DNA from: Devosia ginsengisoli
GTDB taxonomy: Bacteria; Pseudomonadota; Alphaproteobacteria; Rhizobiales; Devosiaceae
DNA length: 64,000 nucleotides
Assembly: GCF_007859655.1 (NCBI RefSeq)
Contig: NZ_CP042304.1
Span: 4,094,501 to 4,158,500 of the forward strand
Reading direction: 5' to 3'
Under the pieces are notes generated by a model. The model saw only the letters and a program-made list of their open reading frames with translations. It was not told the DNA's origin and searched no databases. The position numbers and the translations under genes were made by a program. Positions 42,339 through 51,523 of this stretch are shown piece by piece (within the stretch, counting starts at the first letter, position 1; every line of letters begins with the position of its first letter).

Positions 42339-43286
42339 ATGCCTTCGGCGGAAGAGTTGAACGAGAATCGGGAACAGGTCAGGACGCTGATTGCCGGCAT
42401 AGATGATGCGACCGCCAACAGGCTGCTCAAGGGCGCTTTGGACCTGCATGTCCATTCCGGCCCCTCCACCATGCCGCGGCAGCTCGACCATATGGAAGCG
42501 GCCGAGCAAGCGGCGGCTGCCGGGATGCGCGGCGTGCTGTTCAAGGACCACCATTATTCGGTGGCGCCGGTCATTCCGATGATGGACCGCCTGCTCGGCA
42601 AGCCCGATTTCCATATGTATAGCGGGGTCGTGCTCAACAATTCCACCGGCGGGCTCAATCCCTTCGTCGTGGATGCCCAGCTGAAAATGGGCGCCAAGCT
42701 GATCTGGATGCCCACTGCCCAGGCGGCCAACCACATCCGGACGTCGCATGGCAAGGTGCGCCTGGCCTCCAACGTGAAATTGCGGAATTCACCGGCTTTG
42801 TCGCCGGTCGACGGCTATGGCAATGTCCTCGACGAGGTGAAGCAGATCCTCGACCTGATCGCCGAATTCGACGTCATCCTGTCGTCGGGGCATCTCCATG
42901 TCTGGGAAATCTGGAAGCTCTTCGACGAGGCGCGCAGCCGTGGCGTCAAGCGGCTGCTGGTGAACCACCCCATGTATGGCCTGCATTTCAGCTACGACGA
43001 CATCAGGGACCTGGCCCAGCTGGGCGCGCTGATCGAGCAGTCGGCCGGTCTCTATATCGACTCGCGCTTTAATTATTATTCGCCGCAGGAGCTCAAGGAG
43101 CATATCGAGGCGGCCGGCGTCGCCCATTCCTCGATTGGCTCCGACCTGGGGCAGGTGAATAGCCCAACCCCCGTCGAGGGCATGCGCCAGGCCATCAAGC
43201 TCTGCCTTGCGCTGGGCTTCAGCGAGGTCGATGTTCACACCATGGTCGCGACCAATCCGGCGCGGCTGGTCGGGTTGTCGGATTGA
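42339..43286 (+). CDS. DUF6282-like amidohydrolase-fold protein
   Basis: The 315-residue protein resembles the amidohydrolase/PHP barrel group. DLHVHSGPST near residue 35 gives the HxH metal pair. KDHHYS near 69, SGHLHVWE near 186, NHPMYG near 208 and SSIGSDLGQ near 268 supply further histidines and a late Asp ligand. No signal peptide. I place it in the DUF6282 family, whose reaction is not established to my knowledge. It is the first gene of the rightward pair transcribed away from IclR, so it likely acts early in the pathway of this island, perhaps as a lactonase or decarboxylase (speculative). Confidence 0.82.
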   Translation: MPSAEELNENREQVRTLIAGIDDATANRLLKGALDLHVHSGPSTMPRQLDHMEAAEQAAAAGMRGVLFKDHHYSVAPVIPMMDRLLGKPDFHMYSGVVLNNSTGGLNPFVVDAQLKMGAKLIWMPTAQAANHIRTSHGKVRLASNVKLRNSPALSPVDGYGNVLDEVKQILDLIAEFDVILSSGHLHVWEIWKLFDEARSRGVKRLLVNHPMYGLHFSYDDIRDLAQLGALIEQSAGLYIDSRFNYYSPQELKEHIEAAGVAHSSIGSDLGQVNSPTPVEGMRQAIKLCLALGFSEVDVHTMVATNPARLVGLSD

Positions 43287-43295
43287 CAGGGCTCC

Positions 43296-44315
43296 ATGCA
43301 GGTAGTCGAGATCGAACGGCCCGGTGGCCCCGAAGTGCTGCGGCTGGTCGAGCGGCCGCGGCCGGTGCCTGGCCCCGGCGAGGTGCTGATCCGCGTCGTG
43401 GCCGCCGGGGTGAACCGCCCCGATATCCAGCAGCGCCGAGGCCTTTACCCGCCGCCGGCCGGGGCAAGCGATATTCCCGGGCTGGACGTGGCCGGCATCG
43501 TGCAGGAAATCGGACCGGGCGTTGAAGCTTTCGCGACCCGCATGCCGGTTTGTGCCCTGGCTAACGGCGGCGGCTATGCCGAATATTGCGTGGTGCCGGC
43601 CGAGCAATGCATGCCCGTTCCCCGCGGCTTGAGCTTCATCGAAGCGGCCTCGCTGCCCGAAGTCTACATGACCGCCTGGAACAACCTGGTCTGGCTGGCC
43701 CGGCTCCAGCCCGGCGAAACGCTGCTGGTTCAGGGCGGCACCAGCGGCGTGGGCCTGGCCGGCATCCAGATCGCCAGCCAGCTTTGCGGGGTGAAAGTTT
43801 TCGCCACTGCCGGAACGGAAGAGAAGCGGACCGTCTGCCTGGCGACGGGCGCCACGGCTGCTTTCGACTACAAGGGCGCCTGGGACGATGAAATCCGCCA
43901 ACTGACCGCCGGGCAGGGCGTCGATGTCATCCTCGATGGCCAGGCCGGCCCGGCAACGCAGCGGCAACTCGACCTGCTGGATTTCGACGGCAGGCTGGTC
44001 CTCATCGCCAGCCACCAGGGTGCGACCGGCGAGGTCGACCTGCGCCAACTGGTGCGCCGGCGGCTGACCCTCACCGGCTCGACGCTGCGGCCGCGTCCGC
44101 CCGCTTATAAGGGCAGACTGGCACGGGAACTGGTCGATCGGGTCTGGCCGCTGCTGTCGGATGGGCGCATGACCACCCGCATTCATCAGGCATTGCCGTT
44201 TTCCGACGTGCAACAGGCCCACGCGATCCTCGATGAGAACCGGCAGATCGGCAAGGTCGTGCTGATCGTCGACCCGGCGCTGGGCGCCACGATCCCGGCC
44301 GCCGGCGAGCCCTGA
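43296..44315 (+). CDS. NAD(P)H:quinone oxidoreductase-like MDR dehydrogenase (PIG3/QOR type)
   Basis: The 339-residue medium-chain dehydrogenase/reductase lacks the structural and catalytic zinc ligands and has the QOR pattern: GVNRPDIQQRRGLYPPPAGASDIPGLDVAG near 38-68, LLVQGGTSGVGLAGIQIAS near 145 (nucleotide-binding loop), and VDVILDGQAG. This is typical of PIG3/TP53I3-like quinone oxidoreductases or enoyl reductases. Starts ten bases after the DUF6282-like gene, hence co-transcribed. Confidence 0.9.
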   Translation: MQVVEIERPGGPEVLRLVERPRPVPGPGEVLIRVVAAGVNRPDIQQRRGLYPPPAGASDIPGLDVAGIVQEIGPGVEAFATRMPVCALANGGGYAEYCVVPAEQCMPVPRGLSFIEAASLPEVYMTAWNNLVWLARLQPGETLLVQGGTSGVGLAGIQIASQLCGVKVFATAGTEEKRTVCLATGATAAFDYKGAWDDEIRQLTAGQGVDVILDGQAGPATQRQLDLLDFDGRLVLIASHQGATGEVDLRQLVRRRLTLTGSTLRPRPPAYKGRLARELVDRVWPLLSDGRMTTRIHQALPFSDVQQAHAILDENRQIGKVVLIVDPALGATIPAAGEP

Positions 44316-44336
44316 GGCCCGCCGCACGGCGTCTTT

Positions 44337-45242
44337 CTATTCCGGCATCGGATAGTCGTCGGCATTCAGCACCCAGCCGGGCTTGGCCGAAAAGTCCATG
44401 CGCGGCGGCGAGAAGATATCGACCAACTGATTCACATCCGGCCCCTCGGCCGTCGTCGTGTGGATCGAGGGGGGCGGTATGACGCAGATCGACGGAGAGC
44501 CGCAGAACAGGTGCTCGTCCTCGCGCCAGGTGTTCATATTGGTGGTCCATGGCCAACGGAGGTGATGGGTGAAGGCGCCGGTCAGCGCCAGCGAGCACTG
44601 CTCGAAATCGTCATGGTGATGCGGCGAGACCTTGTCGCGGGCGCGCGGGCCGTTGCGCGGCGTGAGATAGTTGATCATGAACGTGGTGCAGCGATAGATC
44701 CTGCCGAACCGGTTGGGATCCTCAGGCACGTCCAGCGTATACCATTTGAGCGTCAATCCGCCCGGCGGCTCCGGCCAGGGCTCGAATGGCGGTACATTGG
44801 GATGGGCGCCGCCAAAGGCTTTGGCATTGGATGCTGCCGCCGCCAGGTCTTCAGATTTCGGCGTGAACAGGCGAACAATCGTGCCGCCCGTCAGCAGCTT
44901 TATCGTGCTGTCGCCCGGTGGAATGAAGGCGACGGAATAGCCCGGCACGGTCGTCGTGCCGTCGGCGGTGGTGATTTCGACGCTGGTCTCCCGGTCGGGA
45001 ATGATGAGGGCATATTCGTCGGGCTGCGCGACCCGCGCGAAGCTGCCACCCGCTTGGCCCTTGCTATAGGCCACGACGAAATTCTGGCCACGGCTGATCC
45101 ATGTTTCGCCATTGCTGTCGCTGGCCTGCGGCTCGGTCTCGTAGAACAAGGCGAGCTGCGAGCCGAAAAAGCTCTCATGGACCCGGGTAGCGGGTTTGGG
45201 CTCGCTGGCCAGGGTAGATCGCGGATCGCTCTGCACGTACAT
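44337..45242 (-). CDS. Cupin-like (RmlC-fold) hypothetical protein
   Basis: The 301-residue protein has two apparent beta-barrel halves. The first contains ETSVEITTADGTTTVPGYSVAFIPPGDSTI, typical of a cupin strand-turn-strand. The second has PHHHDDFEQCSLALTGAFTHHLRWPW near 215-240, where the HHH, E and later H residues could bind a metal, and ICVIPPPSIHTTTAEGPDVNQLVDIF. It lacks a signal peptide. The ATG at 45242 was selected for its AAGGAGG ribosome site. It follows the BKACE gene in a two-gene leftward operon, so it may act on the same substrate as an isomerase, dioxygenase or decarboxylase. Reaction unknown. Confidence 0.7.
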   Translation of the reverse strand: MYVQSDPRSTLASEPKPATRVHESFFGSQLALFYETEPQASDSNGETWISRGQNFVVAYSKGQAGGSFARVAQPDEYALIIPDRETSVEITTADGTTTVPGYSVAFIPPGDSTIKLLTGGTIVRLFTPKSEDLAAAASNAKAFGGAHPNVPPFEPWPEPPGGLTLKWYTLDVPEDPNRFGRIYRCTTFMINYLTPRNGPRARDKVSPHHHDDFEQCSLALTGAFTHHLRWPWTTNMNTWREDEHLFCGSPSICVIPPPSIHTTTAEGPDVNQLVDIFSPPRMDFSAKPGWVLNADDYPMPE

Positions 45243-45267
45243 GTCTGCCTCCTTAGTCATTGAATCT

Positions 45268-45286
45268 CGAGGCCAGAACGGCCTCG
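45268..45286 (-). terminator. Perfect 7-bp hairpin between BKACE and cupin genes
   Basis: CGAGGCC (45268-45274) and GGCCTCG (45280-45286) pair around AGAAC, six bases after the BKACE stop on the minus strand and upstream of the cupin ribosome site. It lacks a T run and is probably a stability or partial-termination element. Confidence 0.35.
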
Positions 45287-45291
45287 CCTGT

Positions 45292-46185
45292 TCAGGCCGC
45301 AATGGGGTCCTGCCGCTTGAGATTGAGAATTTCGCGCGCCTGGCCGGGCGTCGCGATGGTCCCGCCAAGCTCCCGGATGATGCGGACCGCCTTCTGCACC
45401 AGCGGCACATTGCCTTCCGCCAGCACGCCCTTTTCGAGATAGATATTGTCCTCGAGCCCGACGCGGACATGGCCGCCCAGCAGCCAGGACTGCGCCAGCA
45501 TGGGAAATTCCCAGCGTCCGACCCCGAAGGCGCCCCAATGGGAGCCCCTGGGCAGCAGCGAGCGCATGTAGGTCAGCGTTTCTGATGTGGCGATGGCGCC
45601 ATAGCGCACCCCGAGCACGATCTGGAACAGGGCGGGCGTGTCGAGTCGGCCCTGCTCAATGAAGTGGTTGGCCAGTTGGATATCGCCAGTGTCGAACACT
45701 TCGAGCTCCGGCCGCACGCCCGACGCCCTGATGATGTCAGCCATCACAGCCACATTGTCGGGCGTGTTGATGACCACCGATGAGCCCGAGAACATCGTAT
45801 TGAGATCGAGGCTGCACAGCTCCGGCCGCAGGGCCGCGATATGTTCGACGCGTGGCTCCGGCCGGATCAAAGTGGTCCCCGGTGCCGCCACGCTCGGATT
45901 GTCCCAACTGGGAATGAAGCGCTGACCGGGGCCGGTGGTGAGGTTGATGATGACATCCTCATCAGCCGCACGCAGGCGCTCCACGACCTCCCGATAGTGC
46001 CCCAGTTCCATGCTGGGCCGCCCGTCGGGATGCCGGACATGGATATGCACGATTGCCGCGCCCGCCCGTACGGCATCAAGGCACGCATTGGCGATCTGCT
46101 CGGGCGTCACAGGCAGATAAGGCGTCTGTTCGAGCGTGGTGATATTGCCGGTCACGGCGCAACTGATGATGGTGGGGTCGGCCAA
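45292..46185 (-). CDS. Beta-keto acid cleavage enzyme (BKACE, Kce-like, DUF849)
   Basis: The 297-residue zinc TIM-barrel enzyme opens with IISCAVTGNITT and has VHIHVRHPDG at 46-55, where H47 and H49 bind zinc. INLTTGPGQ, LCSLDLNTMFSGSSVVINTPD and the late RVGLEDNIYLEKG, carrying the catalytic Glu/Arg region, complete the family pattern. BKACEs condense a beta-keto acid with acetyl-CoA to give acetoacetate and a new CoA ester. The start is TTG at 46185, preceded by AGGAG at seven bases; the longer open frame lacks a ribosome site and family sequence. Confidence 0.9.
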   Translation of the reverse strand: MADPTIISCAVTGNITTLEQTPYLPVTPEQIANACLDAVRAGAAIVHIHVRHPDGRPSMELGHYREVVERLRAADEDVIINLTTGPGQRFIPSWDNPSVAAPGTTLIRPEPRVEHIAALRPELCSLDLNTMFSGSSVVINTPDNVAVMADIIRASGVRPELEVFDTGDIQLANHFIEQGRLDTPALFQIVLGVRYGAIATSETLTYMRSLLPRGSHWGAFGVGRWEFPMLAQSWLLGGHVRVGLEDNIYLEKGVLAEGNVPLVQKAVRIIRELGGTIATPGQAREILNLKRQDPIAA

Positions 46186-46257
46186 GCCTCGGCTCCTGAA
46201 AAATATAGGCTCTTGGGCTCGCATTCGATCGTACGGGGAGCAACAGGATTGCCGGAG

Positions 46258-46276
46258 CGTTTCGCCGACAGAAACG
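46258..46276. promoter_or_regulatory. Candidate IclR operator, site B (perfect dyad)
   Basis: CGTTTC-GCCGACA-GAAACG is a perfect six-base-arm palindrome in the divergent region between the BKACE and aldolase genes. It is an exact match to CRTTYC-N7-GRAAYG. Confidence 0.6.
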
Positions 46277-46284
46277 GAGGGCCG

Positions 46285-46303
46285 CGTTTCGCGGTAAGAA
46301 ATG
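46285..46303. promoter_or_regulatory. Candidate IclR operator, site C
   Basis: CGTTTC-GCGGTAA-GAAATG repeats the site B pattern 27 bases further on, again an exact match to CRTTYC-N7-GRAAYG. The tandem arrangement suggests cooperative binding over the divergent promoters. Confidence 0.55.
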
Positions 46304-46369
46304 ATCGGGGTTCGGGCAGGGCAGCGACCCGCTCCACCGCTACAAGGAAGCGGCAAAGAGGAAGTAGTC

Positions 46370-47143
46370 ATGACCGAGCCGCGCCCCGCCTTTACGTCGT
46401 TCCGTGACCGCCTGCTGAAGCGTCAGCGCCTGTTCGGAACGTTTCTCAAACTCCCGACGACCCAGGTGATCGAGATGCTGGGGCCGATCGGCTACGACTT
46501 CATCATCATCGACCAGGAGCATGCCCCGCTTGACCGCGCCATGACCGACCTGATGATCCTGGCGGCCCGCGCCTCCAATATCGCGCCGCTGGTGCGCATC
46601 CCTGAATTTACCGATGCCAATATTCTCTCGGCGCTCGATTGCGGCGCCATGGGGATCATGGTGCCCCATGTCACCTCGGTCGAACGGGCCAAGGCCATTG
46701 TACGGGCCAGCCGCTATGCTGGTGGCACGCGTGGCTTTGCCGGCCTGACCCGCGCCAGCAACTGGGGCAAAGTCGGCGCCACCGGCCATATGGCGCAGCA
46801 GGATTCCCAGGTTGCCGTGGTCGCCATGATCGAGGACCAGCACGCCATCGACAAGGCTGGCGACATCGCCCGGGTCGAGGGCATCGATGCGATCTTCGTC
46901 GGTCGGGGTGATCTGACGGCCTCGTTCGGCGTTGACCCCGAGGCTGCCACCAAGGTGGCCGAGATCAGTGGCCGGGTCGCCGCAATGGCGCGCGATGCCG
47001 ACACTCCCCTGATGATGCTGCCCACCAGCAAGGCCGATTTTGGTTTCGTGTCCGATCTCGGCGCAACCGCCATGGTGCTGGCCAGTGACCATGGCTTCAT
47101 TCGGTCAGCTGCTGGTGCTGCGCTCAAGGACTACACCAGCTAG
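46370..47143 (+). CDS. HpcH/HpaI-family class II aldolase
   Basis: The 257-residue metal-dependent aldolase has LFGTFLKLPTTQVIEMLGPIGYDFIIIDQEHAPLD at 21-55 (the active-site His51 follows the E50), DCGAMGIMVPHVTSVERAKAIVRASRYA near 105, and AMIEDQHAIDKAGDIARVEGIDAIFVGRGDLTASFG, containing the metal-binding Glu and Asp. The family cleaves or forms pyruvate-type aldols of hydroxy-keto acids. It starts the rightward operon (aldolase, SDR, ALDH, TctBA and onward) behind two candidate IclR sites. Confidence 0.92.
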   Translation: MTEPRPAFTSFRDRLLKRQRLFGTFLKLPTTQVIEMLGPIGYDFIIIDQEHAPLDRAMTDLMILAARASNIAPLVRIPEFTDANILSALDCGAMGIMVPHVTSVERAKAIVRASRYAGGTRGFAGLTRASNWGKVGATGHMAQQDSQVAVVAMIEDQHAIDKAGDIARVEGIDAIFVGRGDLTASFGVDPEAATKVAEISGRVAAMARDADTPLMMLPTSKADFGFVSDLGATAMVLASDHGFIRSAAGAALKDYTS

Positions 47144-47172
47144 GATTTGTATCCTTGTCGGGAGGAACAGGC

Positions 47173-47934
47173 ATGGCGCTCATCGAGATTCCACACCTTG
47201 CCACGCCGCGAATGGCGCTGGTGACCGGTGGCAGCCGCGGTATCGGCCGGGCAACGGCAGCGCGACTGGCCGCCATGGGTGCGGCCGTGGTGGTCGGCTA
47301 TAACAGCCGCGCCGCGGCGGCCGAGCAGGTTGTCGCCGGCCTCGAGGGGGAGGGGCATTGCGCGTTGCGTATCGCCGTGGACGATCCCGACTCCATTGCC
47401 GCCGCCGTGGCGACAGTTGATGAGCGCTATGGGCAGCTCGACGCGCTGATCAATAGCGGCGGCTCCACGACGCCTGTTCCCGCCAACGACCTCGATGCAT
47501 TGACCGACGCTATCTTCGAGCAGACCGTGCGCGTGAATCTGCAGGGTCCCTTCGCGGTGATGCGCGCCTTCCGCCCTCTGCTGGAGCGCAGCAATGGCGC
47601 CGCCATCGTCAATATTTCCTCTATCGCGGCGCGAACGGGACTGGGCAGCAGTCTCGCCTATCTCTCGGCAAAGGCGGGGGTGGATGCGCTGACCATCGCG
47701 CTGGCCAAGGCGCTGGCGCCGCGCATTCGGGTCTTCTCGGTCTCCCCGGCAGGCGTCGATACCGATTTCGTCCCCGGTCGCACGCGCGAACAGCTCAAGG
47801 CCACCGCCGATCGGCTGCCGCTCGCCCATATCACGACACCGGACGATGTGGCCCGGGCCGTCATCGCCTGCATCGTCAACCTGACGAGCTCGACCGGCAT
47901 TGTCGTGCCGGTGGACGAGGGCAGGCACCTCTAG
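47173..47934 (+). CDS. Short-chain dehydrogenase/reductase
   Basis: The 253-residue classical SDR has the nucleotide-binding TGGSRGIG at 18-25, an NSGG in place of the usual NNAG, NISSIAARTG with the catalytic Ser, and YLSAK supplying Tyr and Lys. The end SSTGIVVPVDEGRHL lacks the usual GG ending but keeps the fold. It starts 29 bases after the aldolase, with GGAGGA as ribosome site. It probably oxidises or reduces a hydroxy/keto intermediate of the island's pathway. Confidence 0.92.
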   Translation: MALIEIPHLATPRMALVTGGSRGIGRATAARLAAMGAAVVVGYNSRAAAAEQVVAGLEGEGHCALRIAVDDPDSIAAAVATVDERYGQLDALINSGGSTTPVPANDLDALTDAIFEQTVRVNLQGPFAVMRAFRPLLERSNGAAIVNISSIAARTGLGSSLAYLSAKAGVDALTIALAKALAPRIRVFSVSPAGVDTDFVPGRTREQLKATADRLPLAHITTPDDVARAVIACIVNLTSSTGIVVPVDEGRHL

Positions 47935-47937
47935 ACC

Positions 47938-47956
47938 CAATTCGCCTGACGGAACG
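47938..47956. promoter_or_regulatory. Candidate IclR operator, site D
   Basis: CAATTC-GCCTGAC-GGAACG matches CRTTYC-N7-GRAAYG with one mismatch (third base). It begins three bases after the SDR stop and precedes the ALDH gene, in a gap of about 100 bases that may hold an internal promoter. Confidence 0.4.
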
Positions 47957-48036
47957 CGGCCGCGCGGAAGTTGCCGGGGCGCGAGGATGATCTACTACGG
48001 TAGCAAGAAAAACCGGCAGCGCCGCACGCGCCGACA

Positions 48037-49464
48037 ATGGGCAGGATGATGGATAAGCTGAAATTTTATATCGATGGCGGCTGGGTGGATCCGGTCGCGC
48101 CATCACCCCTGGGCGTGGTCAATCCGGCAACCGAGGAAACCTTCGCTCGCATCAGCCTGGGCTCGGCCGCGGACGTGGATCGCGCCGTGACGGCCGCGCG
48201 CCGCGCTTTCGTCACCTATTCCTCGACCAGCGTCGCGCAGCGCCTCGGCTGGCTGGCCAGGATCATCGACGGCTTCCGGGCGCGCCTGCCCGAACTGGCC
48301 CGCACCATGACGCTCGAAATGGGTGCGCCCATCACCTTTGCCACCGAAAGGCAGGCCACGGTGGCGCTGTTCCACTTCGAGGAAGCGGCGCGCGTATTGG
48401 CCGACTTCCCCTTCGAGGAACGCATGGGCGTCGGCATCGTGCGACACGAACCGATTGGCGTTTGCGGGCTGATCACGCCGTGGAACTGGCCGCTCAACCA
48501 GGTCGCTTCCAAAGTCGCCCCCGCCATCGCCACCGGCTGCACCGTGGTGGTGAAGCCCAGCGAGATCGCCCCGCTCAGCGCCATGCTTCTGGCCGAGATC
48601 ATGCACGATGCCGGCCTGCCGTCGGGCGTATTCAACCTGGTCAATGGCGACGGCCCTGATGTGGGCGAGGCCATTGCCGCCCATCCTGATATCGACATGG
48701 TCTCCTTCACCGGCTCGACCGCCGCCGGCATCAAGGTCGCCAAGCTTGCTGCCGATACGGTCAAGCGCGTGGCGCAGGAACTGGGTGGCAAGTCGGCCAA
48801 TATCATCCTCGATGATGCCGATACCCGCGCCGCGGTAATATCGGGGGTCCATGCCTGCAACACCAATGCCGGGCAGAACTGCCAGTCGCCAACCCGCATG
48901 CTGGTGCATCATTCGCAGCGCGAGGTCGCCTTCCAGGCCGCGCAGGCCGCCATTGCTAGCATTCGCCTGGGCGATCCGCTCGACCCCGCCACGACCATGG
49001 GCCCGCTGGTCAGCCAGACACAGTTCGACAAGGTGCAGGGGCTCATCCAGGCCGGCATCGACGAAGGCGCGATGCTGGTCGCCGGCGGGCCGGGCCGTCC
49101 GGCCGAACTGAACCACGGCTATTATGTGCGTCCCACCGTCTTCGGCGACGTCACCCCGCAAATGCGGATCGCGCGCGAGGAAATCTTCGGCCCGGTGCTG
49201 TCCATCATCGGCTACGACACCGAGGACGAGGCCATCGATATCGCCAACGATACCCCGTTCGGGCTGGCCGGCTTCGTGCAATCGAAAGACCCCGAACGGG
49301 CGCGCCGGGTGGCCAACCGGATCAGGGCGGGCCGCGTCTATCTCAATGGCGCGACCTTCGACCGGAGCCTGCCCTTCGGCGGCTACAAACAGTCGGGCAA
49401 TGGCCGGGAATTCGGCGTGTTCGGCTTCCGGGAATATCTCGAGGTCAAGGCCGTGCTCGGCTGA
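48037..49464 (+). CDS. NAD(P)-dependent aldehyde dehydrogenase
   Basis: The 475-residue ALDH has all catalytic landmarks: N150 (TPWNWP), K173 (VVKPSE), QELGGKS with E248, and the nucleophile C282 in GQNCQSPTR. FTGSTAAG near 225 is the Rossmann loop, and the C-terminal FGGYKQSGNGREFGVFGFREYLEVKAV is typical. Three ATGs compete (48037, 48046, 48049); the longest is given. It would convert an aldehyde intermediate to an acid. Located after a 100-base gap that includes candidate operator D. Confidence 0.94.
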   Translation: MGRMMDKLKFYIDGGWVDPVAPSPLGVVNPATEETFARISLGSAADVDRAVTAARRAFVTYSSTSVAQRLGWLARIIDGFRARLPELARTMTLEMGAPITFATERQATVALFHFEEAARVLADFPFEERMGVGIVRHEPIGVCGLITPWNWPLNQVASKVAPAIATGCTVVVKPSEIAPLSAMLLAEIMHDAGLPSGVFNLVNGDGPDVGEAIAAHPDIDMVSFTGSTAAGIKVAKLAADTVKRVAQELGGKSANIILDDADTRAAVISGVHACNTNAGQNCQSPTRMLVHHSQREVAFQAAQAAIASIRLGDPLDPATTMGPLVSQTQFDKVQGLIQAGIDEGAMLVAGGPGRPAELNHGYYVRPTVFGDVTPQMRIAREEIFGPVLSIIGYDTEDEAIDIANDTPFGLAGFVQSKDPERARRVANRIRAGRVYLNGATFDRSLPFGGYKQSGNGREFGVFGFREYLEVKAVLG

Positions 49465-49505
49465 CCGGCAATCGATAATTCGAGAACAAGGACGAGGGGG
49501 AGCAG

Positions 49506-49967
49506 ATGAAGATAACTCAGGATGCAGCCTTGGGAGGCCTGTTCGTCGCGAGCGGTGGCATCGCCCTGCTGATGGCGCTGCAATATCCTTTTGGCACCGC
49601 AGGCCGGATGGGGCCGGGCTATTTCCCGGTCATCGTCTCGACGCTGCTCGTGCTGACCGGCACCGGCATATTGGTGCGCGGGCGTCTGGCATCGTCGGAA
49701 GCCATTGTCCACGCGCGGTGGCTACCCCTGCTCATTGTGCCCGGTGCCGTCGCCCTGTTCGGCCTGCTGGTCGAAAAACTGGGCCTGCCGCTAGCTGTCA
49801 TGCTGCTGACGGTCGGTGCGGCCACGGCAAGCGTGGGCTTCCAGTTGAGCTGGAAGGCGACATCAGGCGCTGCGCTCTTCTCGGCGGTATGCGCCCTGGT
49901 TTTCGTCAAGCTCCTGGGGCTGCCCATCCCACTTGTCGGGTCGTGGCTGCCGGCCTTGGGCGTCTGA
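49506..49967 (+). CDS. tctB: Tripartite tricarboxylate transporter small subunit TctB (second system)
   Basis: The 153-residue membrane protein has about four hydrophobic segments and the TctB opening FVASGGIALLMALQYPFGTAGRMGPGYFPVIVSTLLVLTG, with the conserved MGPGYFP loop. It is the small subunit of a second TTT system, 41 bases after ALDH with AGGGGGAGCAG as ribosome site. tctA follows after 19 bases. Distinct in sequence from the first TctB at 629. Confidence 0.87.
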   Translation: MKITQDAALGGLFVASGGIALLMALQYPFGTAGRMGPGYFPVIVSTLLVLTGTGILVRGRLASSEAIVHARWLPLLIVPGAVALFGLLVEKLGLPLAVMLLTVGAATASVGFQLSWKATSGAALFSAVCALVFVKLLGLPIPLVGSWLPALGV

Positions 49968-49986
49968 TACATCGGAGAAGTTCGAC

Positions 49987-51492
49987 ATGGATATCTTCAG
50001 CGGGCTGATGCTCGGTTTTGCAACGGCCACCACCTTCTCCAATTTCATCTACTGCTTCTTCGGCGTCCTGCTCGGAACGGCCGTGGGCGTGCTGCCGGGC
50101 GTGGGTGCCATCGCCACCATCTCGATGCTGCTGCCCTTCACTTTCGGCCTGCCGGTCGATACCGCGCTCATCATGCTGGCGGGCATCTTCTACGGGACCC
50201 AATACGGCGGGTCGACCACGGCCATCCTGATGAACCTGCCGGGCGAGGCCTCCTCTGTGGTCACCACCCTAGATGGCCACGAAATGGCCAAGCAGGGCCG
50301 CGCCGGCCGGGCCCTCGCAGCCGCCGCGATCGGCAGCTTCTTTGCCGGCACCGTGGGCACGCTGTTCATCGTTATCGCTGCGCCGCTGCTGGCCAGTTTC
50401 GCGCTCACCTTTGGCCCCACCGAATATTTCTCGCTGATCGTGCTCGGCCTCGTCACATCTATGGTGCTGACCAGCGGTTCGCTGCTCACCGCCTTTGGCA
50501 TGGCCCTGTTCGGCATGCTGCTCGGCATGATCGGCACTGACGTCAATTCGGGCGCCGCGCGCTATACCTTCGGCTCGCCCAACCTGCTCGACGGGCTGAA
50601 TTTCGTCGTCGTCGCCACCGGCATTTTTGGCCTCGGTGACGTCCTCGCCAATCTCGAGACTGAACGCACCCGTTCGGCCGGCGTGGCCGCGGTCAAGGGG
50701 CTGTTCCCCTCCCGTGAGGACTGGAAGCGGATGTCGGCCCCGATCGTGCGGGGCACCGGTCTTGGCGTCCTGCTCGGCGTCCTGCCGGGGGCCGGCCTGC
50801 TGCTTGCCTCCTTCTCCTCCTATGCGCTGGAGAAGAAACTCTCCCGCCACCCCGAGGAATTCGGCAAGGGCGCCATTGAAGGCGTCGCCGGGCCGGAAGC
50901 GGCGAACAACGCGGCCGCGCAGACCTCGTTCATCCCCATGCTGACGCTGGGTCTGCCGGGCACCGCAACCATGGCGCTGATGATCGGCGCGCTCATCATC
51001 CAGGGCGTACAACCCGGCCCCGATATCCTGACCCAGCAACCGGCTCTGTTCTGGGGGCTGGTGGTCTCGATGTGGATCGGCAACCTCATGCTGCTGATCC
51101 TCAACCTGCCGCTGGTCGGCATGTGGGCCAAGCTGATCTCGGTGCCCTATCGCTTCCTGTTCCCGATGATCTGCGTCTTCACCACCATCGGCGTCTATTC
51201 GATCAACAACAGCATCTTCGACGTCTACATGATGGCCCTGTTCGGCCTGCTCGGATATTTCTTCCGCAAGGTAGGCGCCGAGCCCGCGCCGCTCATCCTC
51301 GCCCTGATCCTGGGGCCGATGGCGGAGGAATATCTACGCCGCACGCTGCTGCTGTCGCATGGCGATGCCAGCGTCTTCTTCACCAGTCCGCTGAGCCTGG
51401 GCACGCTGATCGTCGCCGCCGTGCTGCTGCTCTCGATCATCTCGCCCCGTTTCCGCCGGGTGCGGGAAGAAGGCCTGCAGGAAGCTGACTGA
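49987..51492 (+). CDS. tctA: Tripartite tricarboxylate transporter large permease TctA (second system)
   Basis: The 501-residue polytopic permease shows VLPGVGAIATISMLLPFTF near 35, FYGTQYGGSTTAILMNLPGEASSVVTTLDGHEMAKQG near 70-105, LPGAGLLLASFSSYALEKKL and GPEAANNAAAQTSFIPMLTLGLPGTATMALMIGALIIQG near 310, all diagnostic of TctA. The ATG at 49987 follows GGAGAAG; the longer frame would run into tctB. It should import the organic acid consumed by this island. Confidence 0.95.
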   Translation: MDIFSGLMLGFATATTFSNFIYCFFGVLLGTAVGVLPGVGAIATISMLLPFTFGLPVDTALIMLAGIFYGTQYGGSTTAILMNLPGEASSVVTTLDGHEMAKQGRAGRALAAAAIGSFFAGTVGTLFIVIAAPLLASFALTFGPTEYFSLIVLGLVTSMVLTSGSLLTAFGMALFGMLLGMIGTDVNSGAARYTFGSPNLLDGLNFVVVATGIFGLGDVLANLETERTRSAGVAAVKGLFPSREDWKRMSAPIVRGTGLGVLLGVLPGAGLLLASFSSYALEKKLSRHPEEFGKGAIEGVAGPEAANNAAAQTSFIPMLTLGLPGTATMALMIGALIIQGVQPGPDILTQQPALFWGLVVSMWIGNLMLLILNLPLVGMWAKLISVPYRFLFPMICVFTTIGVYSINNSIFDVYMMALFGLLGYFFRKVGAEPAPLILALILGPMAEEYLRRTLLLSHGDASVFFTSPLSLGTLIVAAVLLLSIISPRFRRVREEGLQEAD

Positions 51493-51523
51493 CACCGTGC
51501 CCACCAACCCTACAGGAATAGTC

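Noticed and set aside
42789..44327. A 512-codon minus-strand frame opposite the DUF6282-like and QOR genes
   Set aside because: Mirror frame of two recognised enzymes with no supporting signal.
47990..48010. CTAC-TACG-GTAG near 47992 as another RpiR-type site
   Set aside because: It lacks the outer TGTA/TACA bases and the five-base A/T spacer of the other sites.
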